Origin: Bythopirellula goksoeyrii
GTDB lineage: Bacteria > Planctomycetota > Planctomycetia > Pirellulales > Lacipirellulaceae
Length of the DNA: 64,000 bases
Assembly: GCF_008065115.1 (NCBI RefSeq)
Contig: NZ_CP042913.1
Span: 2,702,338 to 2,766,337, forward strand
Direction: 5' to 3'
Shown: positions 55,043 to 63,193 of the stretch, one piece after another
How positions within the stretch are numbered: the first letter of the stretch is position 1
How the letters are laid out: every line of letters begins with the position of its first letter
Notes under the pieces: model-generated
What the model saw: the letters and a program-made list of their open reading frames with translations, nothing else
Database searches by the model: none
What the model was told of the DNA's origin: nothing
Program-made: the position numbers and the translations under genes

Positions 55043-56067
55043 TGAACCCAGCCCTGAATCGAGCCAGACGCGGTGCCCTGTTTCTTGGCCTCGTTTGCAT
55101 TACCTCGATTCTTTCCTACCATCTGTGGTTCAACAAGCCGCTTCTTGAATCCATCTACTGGACTGTCATCACGGTGGCGGGAGTTGGTTACTCACAGAGC
55201 CCTGAGCCAGATGTCGGATCAGCCCGGCAATTTCTCTCGATTATCGTTATCGTCTTCGGCATGGTGTCGATGGCGTATACCCTTGCCATGTTCATTCAGG
55301 CGATCGTCGAAGGCCAAATCGACCGCGCCCTGGGAGCCAATCGCATGCTCAAGCGAATCGACAAATTGGAAAACCATGTCATCATCTGCGGCTTTGGTCG
55401 GGTGGGACAGAATCTAAGTCACCGCCTGGCTCGACACAATGTGCCTTTTCTGATTATAGACCCCAGTGCGGACTGCCTTGCCGAGGCACGGGCCCAAAAG
55501 TTTCTTACGCTCGAGGGCTTGGCGACCGAGGAAGACGTATTGGTAGCCGCGGGAATCGAACGCGCCAAAACGATCGTCATCTCCGTCAGCAGCGATGCCG
55601 AGAGCGTGTTTTTGACCCTCACCGCGCGAAACATGAACCCTTCGATCCACATTCTTGCCCGGGGTGAACATCCCCAAACAGAAAAGAAGCTACTTCAAGC
55701 TGGTGCGAACGAGGTCATCCTGCCAGCTGTGATCGGTGCCGAGCGCATGGCAGAAAAGATCGTCAATCCAAGCGCTGCGGAGCCGTTTAGATTCAGCGAC
55801 CACTACTCGGGTCTGAATGCCGAACTCGATGAATTCCAATTCACAGCCGAGAGCCCCTTTGTTGGTCAAACTATCGGCGCGGCCGAATCGCAGCACCAAG
55901 CCATGATCGTCGCCCTGCGCAAGGCCACTGGCGAAACCGTGTTCAATCCTGCCAACGAGGAGATTCTGTACCCAGGAGACACCGTCGTCGTCATGGGCCC
56001 CGAAGCCGATCTAGAGAAGTTCTACGAAACCTGTGTCGAAGAGAGGCAGTTAGCTGTTAGCTATTAG
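55042..56067 (+). CDS. Two-helix K+ channel with RCK domains
   Basis: 341 residues. TM1 (about 12-29), pore loop (about 35-50) and TM2 (about 60-85), followed by an RCK_N domain (IICGFGRVGQNLSHRLARH, near residue 115) and an RCK_C domain (about 255-335). The MthK-like plan is clear. The filter region is TVITVAGVGYSQ (residues 41-52): the usual T-V-G-Y-G-D reads G-V-G-Y-S-Q here. RCK domains bind nucleotides or ions and control gating. The last six residues and the TAG stop are encoded by the repeat at 56047-56116. The ATG overlaps the argJ stop. Confidence 0.88.
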   Translation: MNPALNRARRGALFLGLVCITSILSYHLWFNKPLLESIYWTVITVAGVGYSQSPEPDVGSARQFLSIIVIVFGMVSMAYTLAMFIQAIVEGQIDRALGANRMLKRIDKLENHVIICGFGRVGQNLSHRLARHNVPFLIIDPSADCLAEARAQKFLTLEGLATEEDVLVAAGIERAKTIVISVSSDAESVFLTLTARNMNPSIHILARGEHPQTEKKLLQAGANEVILPAVIGAERMAEKIVNPSAAEPFRFSDHYSGLNAELDEFQFTAESPFVGQTIGAAESQHQAMIVALRKATGETVFNPANEEILYPGDTVVVMGPEADLEKFYETCVEERQLAVSY

Positions 56068-56116
56068 CAAGAGTTGGATTTCACTAAAAGCTAACTGCTA
56101 ATCGCTAACAGCTTTT
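56047..56116. repeat. Long-hairpin word repeat, TTAGCTG type, containing the channel gene stop
   Basis: Arm 1 (56047-56070) is CAGTTAGCTGTTAGC then TATTAGCAA. Arm 2 (56086-56116) is AAAAGCTAACTGC then TAATCGCTAACAGCTTTT. It supplies the last six codons and the stop of the channel gene and ends at the first base of the cobL stop on the other strand, so it fills the whole convergent gap. Confidence 0.85.
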
Positions 56117-57357
56117 CACCCCTTCACCGCCGCCACCAGAAACGTCGGATTCAGCGAATCAAACCGCAATCGCTCCAATTGCGGCTTTCCCCGGGCGATG
56201 TTGAACATCCACACTTGCACCTGTGATGTTTTTTGCGTCAGCGCCTTGTTGACTTCATCGAGTCCCTGAATGCTAACCACTACGGCGACCAATCGTCCCC
56301 CGGGATTCAATCGCTCAAACGCCAACTCGGCCAGTCTCGCTATTTCCTTGCCGCTCCCTTCGATAAACACCGCATCAGGATTCGGCAAATCGCTCCACAC
56401 CTCAGGAGCCGTCCCCAAGACGGGGGTTACGTTTGATACGCCGAAACGGTCGGCATTCTCTCGGATGAGCGCTTCGTCTTCTTTGTCCTGCTCGATGGCA
56501 AAAATCTGCCCCTCAGGGGATAGCTGCGCAGCCTCGATGCTCACCGATCCGGACCCCGCCCCCACGTCCCACACCACACTGTCAGAGTGCAAAGCCATCT
56601 GCGCGAGTGCCACGGCCCGCACCTCTGCCGGCGTCAACAAGCCGTGCTTGGGGGTCGATTGCACAAACTCTTCGTCTGCATTACCAAACTTACTGCGAAT
56701 CCGTGACCTGCGAGGTTGGTCGGGGATGTCAGCATCGCGCACCAATACCATCACATTGAGCGGCTGAAACTCCTGTGCGGCAATCTCTGCCACGGTTCCA
56801 CGAGTAACTCGCTCGTTACGAGCTCCCAGGTTCTCGCACACATACACGGTGAAATAATCAATTTTCCGCGCGAGCAACTTCTTCGCGACCATCGCCGGGC
56901 TAATTGCATCCGTGGTAAACAGCCCCACCTTCATGGCTCCACGAATTTTCTCGATGACAGTATCGAGTTTATGATTGGCCAGATTCGTGAGATACGCCTC
57001 GTCCCAGTTTTCTTTCACCCGAGCAAACGCCAACTGCATGCTGCTCACATGTGGGATAATGTCACAACGATCGTTGCCGAGCCGGTCGCAGAGAAACCGA
57101 GCCAACCCATAGAACAAGGGATCCCCATTCACGAGCACGGCGACTTTGGCGTTCCCGGCAGCGTCGATCTCCGAGGCGACCGCATCCAAATCCGTCCCAA
57201 CGATCAGCCGCTTTCCCGGTGCCTCAGGCACCAATGCCAGGGTCCGCTCCTTACCGGCCAAAAGATCGGCACCAAGAATCAACTGCCGAACCGAATTGGA
57301 AACGGCTTCGAGTCCATCATCACCAATACCAATAATCGAAACCGACTGCTTGGCCAC
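56116..57357 (-). CDS. cobL: Precorrin-6Y C5,15-methyltransferase (decarboxylating), CbiE-CbiT fusion
   Basis: 413 residues from a GTG at 57357, preceded by AGGAGG seven bases upstream; the ATG at 57426 would add 23 residues without support and overlaps the terminator hairpin. CbiE part (about 1-200): VSIIGIGDDGLEAVS, LVNGDPLFYGLA. CbiT part (about 225-413): GLLTPAEVRAVALAQMALHS, VVWDVGAGSGSVSIEAAQLS, AVFIEGSGKEIARLAELAFE. Bifunctional methyltransferase of corrin synthesis. No other cobalamin genes are in the window. Behind a leader ORF and a terminator hairpin (see 57387-57552). Confidence 0.93.
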   Translation of the reverse strand: MAKQSVSIIGIGDDGLEAVSNSVRQLILGADLLAGKERTLALVPEAPGKRLIVGTDLDAVASEIDAAGNAKVAVLVNGDPLFYGLARFLCDRLGNDRCDIIPHVSSMQLAFARVKENWDEAYLTNLANHKLDTVIEKIRGAMKVGLFTTDAISPAMVAKKLLARKIDYFTVYVCENLGARNERVTRGTVAEIAAQEFQPLNVMVLVRDADIPDQPRRSRIRSKFGNADEEFVQSTPKHGLLTPAEVRAVALAQMALHSDSVVWDVGAGSGSVSIEAAQLSPEGQIFAIEQDKEDEALIRENADRFGVSNVTPVLGTAPEVWSDLPNPDAVFIEGSGKEIARLAELAFERLNPGGRLVAVVVSIQGLDEVNKALTQKTSQVQVWMFNIARGKPQLERLRFDSLNPTFLVAAVKG

Positions 57358-57386
57358 GTCTATCCCTCCTGCGAACGCGAATATAC

Positions 57387-57417
57387 AAAAAATCGTTACC
57401 CCCAGCGTAACGATTTT
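57387..57417 (-). terminator. Terminator hairpin in the cobL leader (candidate attenuator)
   Basis: On the minus strand: AAAATCGTTAC, loop GCTGGGG, GTAACGATTTT, then TT; a perfect 11-bp stem with T-run. It lies 30 nt upstream of the cobL GTG start and 22 nt downstream of a 37-codon leader ORF. There is no upstream minus-strand gene whose transcript it could end, since the next gene is divergent. Confidence 0.75.
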
Positions 57418-57438
57418 CCGCCGCAACGCAAAGCCGCG

Positions 57439-57552
57439 TCAGCAATCGCAAGTTTGGCCGAGACGCCCCTGGTTAGCCGCGACGCGCCCGGCGAGTCCTG
57501 CTCGTAAGAGTGGATCGCGTTTGCCCCGCCAGCCGAGAAACCCCTGCGGCAC
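57439..57552 (-). CDS. Candidate leader peptide upstream of cobL
   Basis: 37 codons, GTG start at 57552, TGA at 57441-57439. The product begins VPQGFLGWRGKRDPLLRA and ends in GRLGQTCDC. Ribosome binding is weak (GGA nine bases upstream) and the upstream in-frame stop is 15 nt away. It is short for a protein and may instead be part of a structured RNA, since the stretch is GC-rich with many inverted repeats. It is listed because of its position relative to the terminator hairpin. Confidence 0.35.
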   Translation of the reverse strand: MPQGFLGWRGKRDPLLRAGLAGRVAANQGRLGQTCDC

Positions 57553-57634
57553 TTGTCGATCCAGTCAATCTCCGCTCGACTAGAGTGTAGGAGTAAGATT
57601 ACCATGAAGAAAACCTTACACAGGAGAAGAACCC

Positions 57635-58186
57635 ATGTCTCGTTTCATTGCAGCATGCTCCATTGTCTGCCTCGCTTTGTTCACATCGATCGTAGCGGCA
57701 CAGACACCCCAGTTCCCATCGCCTCAAGAGGAACATGAATGGCTCAAGCAGTTCGAGGGTGAGTGGGCTACCTCATCCAAAGCCACGGCTTCGCCTGACG
57801 CTCCCGCCATGGACTGCTCAGGTACGATGAAATCGCGTCAGGTCGGCGGCTTCTGGGTCGTCAATGAAATGCAAGGCGACATCGGCGGCGTTGATTTCAA
57901 CGCCGTGCAGACACTCGGCTACGATCCTGCGAAGAAAAAATATGTGGGCACGTGGGTTGATTCCATGACCGACCACCTCTGGCAGTATGAAGGGACGGTA
58001 GACGAGTCGGGCAAGAAACTCTCACTTGTTGCCGAAGGCCCCGACATGATGGGCACTGGCAAGATGGCAAAATACCGCGATAGCTACGAATTCAAAACCC
58101 GCAATCTGGTCGTCGCAACCGCAGAGATGATGGACGACAAGGGAGAATGGGTCACGTTCATGACCGGTGAAATGAAACGGAAATAA
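57635..58186 (+). CDS. Exported DUF1579 protein
   Basis: 183 residues. Signal peptide (SRFIAACSIVCLALFTSIVA, cut after AQ or AA). DUF1579 pattern: EEHEWLKQFEGEWATSSKAT, GFWVVNEMQGDIGGVDFNAV, TLGYDPAKKKYVGTWVDSMT and MTGEMKRK at the end. Planctomycetes have many such proteins of unknown function, thought to be lipocalin-like barrels. ACAGGAGAAG precedes the ATG. It is 17 bp before the P450 gene and likely co-transcribed. Confidence 0.9.
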   Translation: MSRFIAACSIVCLALFTSIVAAQTPQFPSPQEEHEWLKQFEGEWATSSKATASPDAPAMDCSGTMKSRQVGGFWVVNEMQGDIGGVDFNAVQTLGYDPAKKKYVGTWVDSMTDHLWQYEGTVDESGKKLSLVAEGPDMMGTGKMAKYRDSYEFKTRNLVVATAEMMDDKGEWVTFMTGEMKRK

Positions 58187-58203
58187 CCCAACAGATTTTT
58201 GCC

Positions 58204-59724
58204 ATGAGTCCCTTTGAAGGAGATTGCCAGCCGACCCGCGTGCCGCTGTTGTTCAAGTCGGGGCGTCCGACGCTTCCTTTTCCCCATCCGTGGAATTTCC
58301 AGCGCCCCATCGACATTTTGGATGCCTATTTTTGGCAGGCCGATGAGGAAATCGGCCCCGGACGCCACAATCGCTACTTGGATGTCCCTGGCTTTCCTGC
58401 CGTACTCGTCACTCGAGATCCAGGGATTATCCGCGCAGTCCTTACCTCCACAGGAGACCGCGAGGGGCAGTTCGACCGCGATACACTTCCTTCGACTGGC
58501 ATCGCGCGGGCGACCGGTGAAGATACTCTCCTCTTCGGCAATGGGGCGATGTGGCGCAAGCAACGAAAGGCATCTGCCGCCCCATTTGGCAAAACAGCCC
58601 TCTTCCAAGTGGATGTCTTCTTTAAGTTTGAAGAAACGTTCCGCAAAACAGTGCGACAGCGGCTGCTCGTCCTTCGACAACATCTGCTTGACACCGGGTC
58701 CCCGCGTCTTCAGATCGCCGTCGAGCCAGAGATAAAAGCGTTGATGTTGGAACTGCTGGTGGACTGTTTCTTCGGAGCTTCGATAGACTACCAAGAAATT
58801 CGCGACAAGTATGTTCCTGCATTGGAACGCGTCATCGACCACATTGTCCGCGATACGGTTACCAATCGGCTCGGTTTGCCACGTACAGTGCTGGCAAAGA
58901 TAAGTCGCAGCTATGCCCAAGCCAATCGGGATTTTGCTACCTTCGACGAACTCACCGATCGAGTGCTGGCCGCCAGGCCTACCGGCCGCGGCCTGTGGGA
59001 AAAACTCCAGACGGAAGCCTCCGACGAAGCTCTGCGGAGCAACATCAAAGTATTCCTAGCGGGTGCCTTGGAAGCGACAACTTCGTTTGCCACTTGGGCA
59101 ATCTCTCATCTAGCAAGGAACGAAGCTTGGCAAGAGAAAGTATACCGCGAGGTCGAAGCCATGGCTGATTATTCCCCGGACCAAATCGCTGCCGCTCGGC
59201 ACTTGGGAGCAGTTCTCGACGAGACGCTGCGTCTAACGCCGTCGCTCTATTTTCTACCCCGCAAGGCAACCGCACCCATCCGGATCACCACATCTGACGG
59301 CCGCGAGATGCTCATTCCCAAGAATACGCACATCCTGCTCGACGTCTGGCACGCTAACCGCCATGAGGACCATTGGGGCGCAGCGACGACAGGTTTTACA
59401 GCCACGGAATTTGCCCCCGAACGTTGGGAGCACCTGTCAGCTGAAAAAGGACCCTCGAAGGAACACCTTCACTTCGGGTTCGGACATGGTCCCCGCGTTT
59501 GTCCGGGCAAACACATCGGCCAACTCGAGGTGGCACTCGTGGTGGGAGTTTTTATAAAGATGTTCCGTTTCCGAGCCTTGCATGATGAAAACCCAGTAAA
59601 AGCAGGCGTCTCCACCAAACCCGCCGACGGCACACTGGTCGAACTAGAACTCCGCGAACCCTCCTCCGGAATGACCACTGCAGACGAGTGGGAAATGCTC
59701 CTCAAGAACCCGTCGGATAAGTAA
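58204..59724 (+). CDS. Cytochrome P450
   Basis: 506 residues. Heme-binding loop FGFGHGPRVCPGKHIG with ligand Cys433; ExxR helix in LDETLRLTP; I-helix AGALEATTSFATW with the acid-Thr pair. The N-terminus has no membrane anchor, so it should be soluble. It needs a ferredoxin or reductase partner, none of which is in the window. Substrate unknown; a lipid or terpenoid is possible. Follows the DUF1579 gene by 17 bp. Confidence 0.93.
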   Translation: MSPFEGDCQPTRVPLLFKSGRPTLPFPHPWNFQRPIDILDAYFWQADEEIGPGRHNRYLDVPGFPAVLVTRDPGIIRAVLTSTGDREGQFDRDTLPSTGIARATGEDTLLFGNGAMWRKQRKASAAPFGKTALFQVDVFFKFEETFRKTVRQRLLVLRQHLLDTGSPRLQIAVEPEIKALMLELLVDCFFGASIDYQEIRDKYVPALERVIDHIVRDTVTNRLGLPRTVLAKISRSYAQANRDFATFDELTDRVLAARPTGRGLWEKLQTEASDEALRSNIKVFLAGALEATTSFATWAISHLARNEAWQEKVYREVEAMADYSPDQIAAARHLGAVLDETLRLTPSLYFLPRKATAPIRITTSDGREMLIPKNTHILLDVWHANRHEDHWGAATTGFTATEFAPERWEHLSAEKGPSKEHLHFGFGHGPRVCPGKHIGQLEVALVVGVFIKMFRFRALHDENPVKAGVSTKPADGTLVELELREPSSGMTTADEWEMLLKNPSDK

Positions 59725-59758
59725 TTTCAAACACCACCAGCCACCAACTCGTCCCAGT

Positions 59759-59824
59759 CGAGCCGTAAGTGTAAACGCCCGGAGTTATTCGCTTCGAACT
59801 CCGGGCGTTTACACTTACGGCTCG
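59759..59824. repeat. Perfect 28-bp inverted repeat
   Basis: CGAGCCGTAAGTGTAAACGC followed by CCGGAGTT forms the left arm (59759-59786). A 10-nt loop (ATTCGCTTCG) is followed by the exact reverse complement (59797-59824). It lies 34 bp after the P450 stop. There is no T-run, so it may be a transcript-end hairpin or a small mobile repeat. Confidence 0.85.
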
Positions 59825-59897
59825 CCATGGCTTGCATCTCTACCCCAATGCGCTATCCTCAACCGTAGTCCCAGGCCAACCCAAAGGAGTGAATCAC

Positions 59898-61259
59898 ATG
59901 CCCTTAAATCGATTGAATTGTGTTATCGGTCTACTATGTATCGCCTTCGCTGCGAGCGAATCGGCTTCCGCCGATGATTGGCCACAGTGGCTGGGACCCG
60001 AGCGGGACGGCGTGTGGCGTGAAGATGGGATCATGCGGGAGTTTCCCGCTGAGGGGCCACCTGTGCTATGGCGGACTCCCATTGGCAGTGGGTATTCGGG
60101 GCCATCAATCGTTGGTGACAGGGTTTACATCACGGATCGGCAATTGAACAAGGGCCAGCAGAATTCCGACAATGCCTTTGATCGCTCCCCCACCGTCGGC
60201 AGCGAACGGGTGCTCTGCTTGGATGCTACGGATGGTTCGATACTCTGGACCCATGAATATCCGTGCAAGTATACGATTAGCTATGCGGCAGGGCCGCGCA
60301 CGTCACCACTGGTGGCCGACGGCAAAGTTTACACGCTCGGCGCCGAGGGAGATCTCTACTGCCTCGATGCCAAGACGGGCAAACCTCTGTGGTCCCGCGA
60401 GTTGAAAGAGGACTACGACATGCCTGCCCCCGTGTGGGGTTTTGCCGGGCATCCCCTTTTGGACGGCGACCGGCTTATTTGCCTGGTGGGTGGCAAAGGG
60501 AGCGTAGCGGTGGCATTCAACAAGGACACGGGCGAGGAAATCTGGCGCTCGCTCTCGGCTGCCGAGCCAGGTTACTGTCCGCCGATGATCTACGAGTTGG
60601 GAGGGCGTCGGCAACTGGTGATTTGGCATCCCCAGGCGGTCAACGGGCTCGATCCGGTCACCGGCGAGGTGTTCTGGTCGATTCCCTTCTCTGTGAAGGC
60701 GGGAATGACGATTGCGACACCCCGCAAGGCGGGAGAGAGGCTGTTTGTCTCGGCGTTCTATGACGGGCCAATGCTGCTGGGTTTCGAGAACTCGGAGTCC
60801 GTGCCCGATCTCATTTGGCGCGGCGAAAGCCACAGCGAACGCAACACCGACAAGCTTCATGCGGTGATGAGCACACCCTTCATCGAGGATGGATATATCT
60901 ATGGCGTGGGCAGCTACGGCCAGCTCCGTTGTCTCGACCTCGCCACCGGCGAGCGGATCTGGGAAGACCTGCGGGCCACTGGCTCGACAGGCGATCTCCA
61001 TAGCCGCACCGATCGCTGGGCGAATGCATTCCTCATCAAGCATGAGGACCGCTATTTTATCGCCAATGAACAGGGGGATCTGATCATCGCCGAGCTAACC
61101 CCCGCCGGATACGAAGAAATAAGCCGAGCCCACCTAATCGAACCGGACAACACGATGGCCGGCCGCAAAGTCGTTTGGTCCCACCCAGCATTTGCCAATC
61201 GGCGTGTTTATCTCCGCAATGACAATGAGATCATCTGCGTCGACTTGGCGAAGCCCTAG
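59898..61259 (+). CDS. Exported PQQ-type beta-propeller protein
   Basis: 453 residues from the ATG at 59898 with AAAGGAG eight bases upstream; an in-frame start at 59832 would add 22 residues without signal. Signal peptide LNCVIGLLCIAFAASESASA. Typical blades: DDWPQWLGPERDGVW, YSGPSIVGDRVYITDRQ, GERVLCLDATDGSILW-like RVLCLDATDGSILWTHEYP, KVYTLGAEGDLYCLDAKTG, GYIYGVGSYGQLRCLDLATG, RVYLRNDNEIICVDL. The DWPQWxGPxRxGxW opening is the hallmark of planctomycete propeller proteins. No PQQ dehydrogenase site is seen; role unknown. Confidence 0.88.
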   Translation: MPLNRLNCVIGLLCIAFAASESASADDWPQWLGPERDGVWREDGIMREFPAEGPPVLWRTPIGSGYSGPSIVGDRVYITDRQLNKGQQNSDNAFDRSPTVGSERVLCLDATDGSILWTHEYPCKYTISYAAGPRTSPLVADGKVYTLGAEGDLYCLDAKTGKPLWSRELKEDYDMPAPVWGFAGHPLLDGDRLICLVGGKGSVAVAFNKDTGEEIWRSLSAAEPGYCPPMIYELGGRRQLVIWHPQAVNGLDPVTGEVFWSIPFSVKAGMTIATPRKAGERLFVSAFYDGPMLLGFENSESVPDLIWRGESHSERNTDKLHAVMSTPFIEDGYIYGVGSYGQLRCLDLATGERIWEDLRATGSTGDLHSRTDRWANAFLIKHEDRYFIANEQGDLIIAELTPAGYEEISRAHLIEPDNTMAGRKVVWSHPAFANRRVYLRNDNEIICVDLAKP

Positions 61260-61508
61260 CAGATATGTATCTTGCCAGATGGCTAAGCCGCAAAGTTTAC
61301 GAGGTTGGTAGTTTGTCAATAGTTGCCCCTCAACGCTTATCACTCAGCTCTCAATACATTCTCCCCTCCCCAACCCCCAGATCCCTCCGGTCACTTACGT
61401 TCGCGGCTAGCCAGTCGTCACAGTGTGCCCCAGTCGGTCGCCTTTTTTCAAAGCAAGAATCCAGGTATAATCCCCGTCCCTCCCTAGAGCACCTCCCTCC
61501 TATCGATT

Positions 61509-63116
61509 GTGCCTGCCTTGGACTATTTGGTTTTAATATTCAACGAACAGCCTGTCCTTGCGCTGACTGCCTTGATTGCCGTTGGTACGCTGCTGGGACG
61601 TATCCAATGTTGGGGCATCTCGCTGGGTGCCTCAGGGGTGTTGTTTGTCGCTATGGCCATGGGGCATTGGGGCGTTCGCCTCCCTGAGGTATTCACCGAT
61701 TTGGGGGTCGTGCTTTTCACTTACACGATAGGGCTGCAGGCAGGTCCACATTTCTTGCGCACGGTTCGACGTTATGGACTGTCTTATTTGGTATTGGCGT
61801 TGTTCACTTTGGGAATCGCATGGTTAGTCGCCTTTGCTTCGGCCACGCTGTTGGGTATCGAACCGTCACTGGCCACCGGTATCTATGCCGGTGCGCTCAC
61901 CTCCACTCCAGGCTTGGCTGCTTCACTACAAATCTTGAAAGATCCAACTATCTCGGTCGGCTATGGGGTGGCCTATCCGATGGGAGTCATTGGCGTAGTC
62001 TTGTTCGTTCAGCTTGTTCCTCGTTTGCTGAAAATTGATTGGCAAGTGGAGATCAATCGCTCTGATGCAGGCAACGGCAATCCAGTCGTCGATTCCGCTT
62101 GGCTGCGGATTACCAATCCTCAGCTCGAAGGTAAGACGATCGGCGAAGTCGAGGCGACCTCAATGTCCGGAGCAGTTATTTCGCGTGTCATTGACAAGTA
62201 TGTGGCCATGCCCCCGCAAGCGAGAACACGATTGTGCCTCAACCAATATGTGCGTGTGGTAGGCTCGGAGGAGGAGATCAAGAAACTGGAGTTGCTCTTA
62301 GGGCCTCGGGAGGCGGGGTTCAAAGAACCTCGTTCCGTAATTTCTTCCGCTACTTTGATCGTCACCGAAGAAAACATCTGCGGGAAAAGTCTCAGGCACC
62401 TCCAGTTTCGCGAGCTCTATGGTTTGACGATTTCTCGGATCTGGAGAGACGACTTTGAGTTTGTGCCCCAGGGTCATACGACCCTTGAATTCGGCGACGA
62501 AGTGCGGTTGGTGGGCGATGTGGCGGACCTTGCTAGGATCGAGCCTATCCTCGGCCACAAAGCCCAGCGACTAAATGAAACCCAGTTTCTGCCGTTTGCC
62601 ATCGGGTTACTGGCCGGTGTTGTGCTGGGAAATATTCCAATCAGCCTATCGCCGGCAATTTCCTTTCAGCTCGGCATGGCTGGTGGACCACTCACTGCCG
62701 GCCTAGTTGTGGGACATTTTGGAAGAATATCGAAAATGAATTTTCGCATGCCGGTAGCCGCCCGGCGGTTCGTCAATGATTTGGGCCTGATCTTGTTCCT
62801 AGGTGGAGCAGGCTCCGAGGCCGGTGCAAGTTTCTGGCAAGTGGTGCAGAGTCAAGGTGGAAGTCTCCTACTGGCCTCCGCAATCGTCACGCTCGTACCT
62901 TTGGTTGCCGCTTGGGGATTGGCAAGGCATGTCTTCGGCTGGGATGCGCTCAATTGTCTCGGCGCCGTTTGCGGTGCGATGACCAGCACCCCGGGTCTGG
63001 GTGCCGTCACTCGTGTCGCTGATTCCTCCGCGGCCTCCACTGCCTACGTGGCCGTCTATCCGGTGGCCCTACTTGCTGTGACTTTTCTGGCACCCTTACT
63101 GGGGAGTCTACTGTAA
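61509..63116 (+). CDS. AspT/YidE/YbjL-type putative transporter
   Basis: 535 residues, GTG start. Two sets of helices (about 5-175 and 365-535) separated by two RCK_C-like domains in the middle (LEGKTIGEVEATSMSGAVIS; EENICGKSLRHLQFRELYGL). The repeated motif YAGALTSTPGLAASLQIL and CGAMTSTPGLGAVTRVAD, present once in each half, is typical of the AspT duplication. Family members are aspartate:alanine antiporters and uncharacterised transporters such as YidE. Substrate unknown. Confidence 0.88.
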   Translation: MPALDYLVLIFNEQPVLALTALIAVGTLLGRIQCWGISLGASGVLFVAMAMGHWGVRLPEVFTDLGVVLFTYTIGLQAGPHFLRTVRRYGLSYLVLALFTLGIAWLVAFASATLLGIEPSLATGIYAGALTSTPGLAASLQILKDPTISVGYGVAYPMGVIGVVLFVQLVPRLLKIDWQVEINRSDAGNGNPVVDSAWLRITNPQLEGKTIGEVEATSMSGAVISRVIDKYVAMPPQARTRLCLNQYVRVVGSEEEIKKLELLLGPREAGFKEPRSVISSATLIVTEENICGKSLRHLQFRELYGLTISRIWRDDFEFVPQGHTTLEFGDEVRLVGDVADLARIEPILGHKAQRLNETQFLPFAIGLLAGVVLGNIPISLSPAISFQLGMAGGPLTAGLVVGHFGRISKMNFRMPVAARRFVNDLGLILFLGGAGSEAGASFWQVVQSQGGSLLLASAIVTLVPLVAAWGLARHVFGWDALNCLGAVCGAMTSTPGLGAVTRVADSSAASTAYVAVYPVALLAVTFLAPLLGSLL

Positions 63117-63193
63117 CGGACTCGCAGTAAGTGGTTAGAAATCGAAGATTTTCATTTGCACTCCTTCACTGATTAGCCCCCCATCCCAAATTC

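Noticed and set aside
56716-57507. A 263-codon plus-strand frame over cobL and its leader
   Set aside because: Opposite a well-supported gene; composition is that of a shadow frame.
57418-57634. Cobalamin riboswitch in the cobL leader
   Set aside because: No B12 box (GCCACTG type) or other conserved cobalamin-riboswitch segment could be found by eye; reported only as an unclassified leader.
60303-61043. A 246-codon minus-strand frame inside the second propeller gene
   Set aside because: Shadow frame of a well-supported gene on the plus strand.
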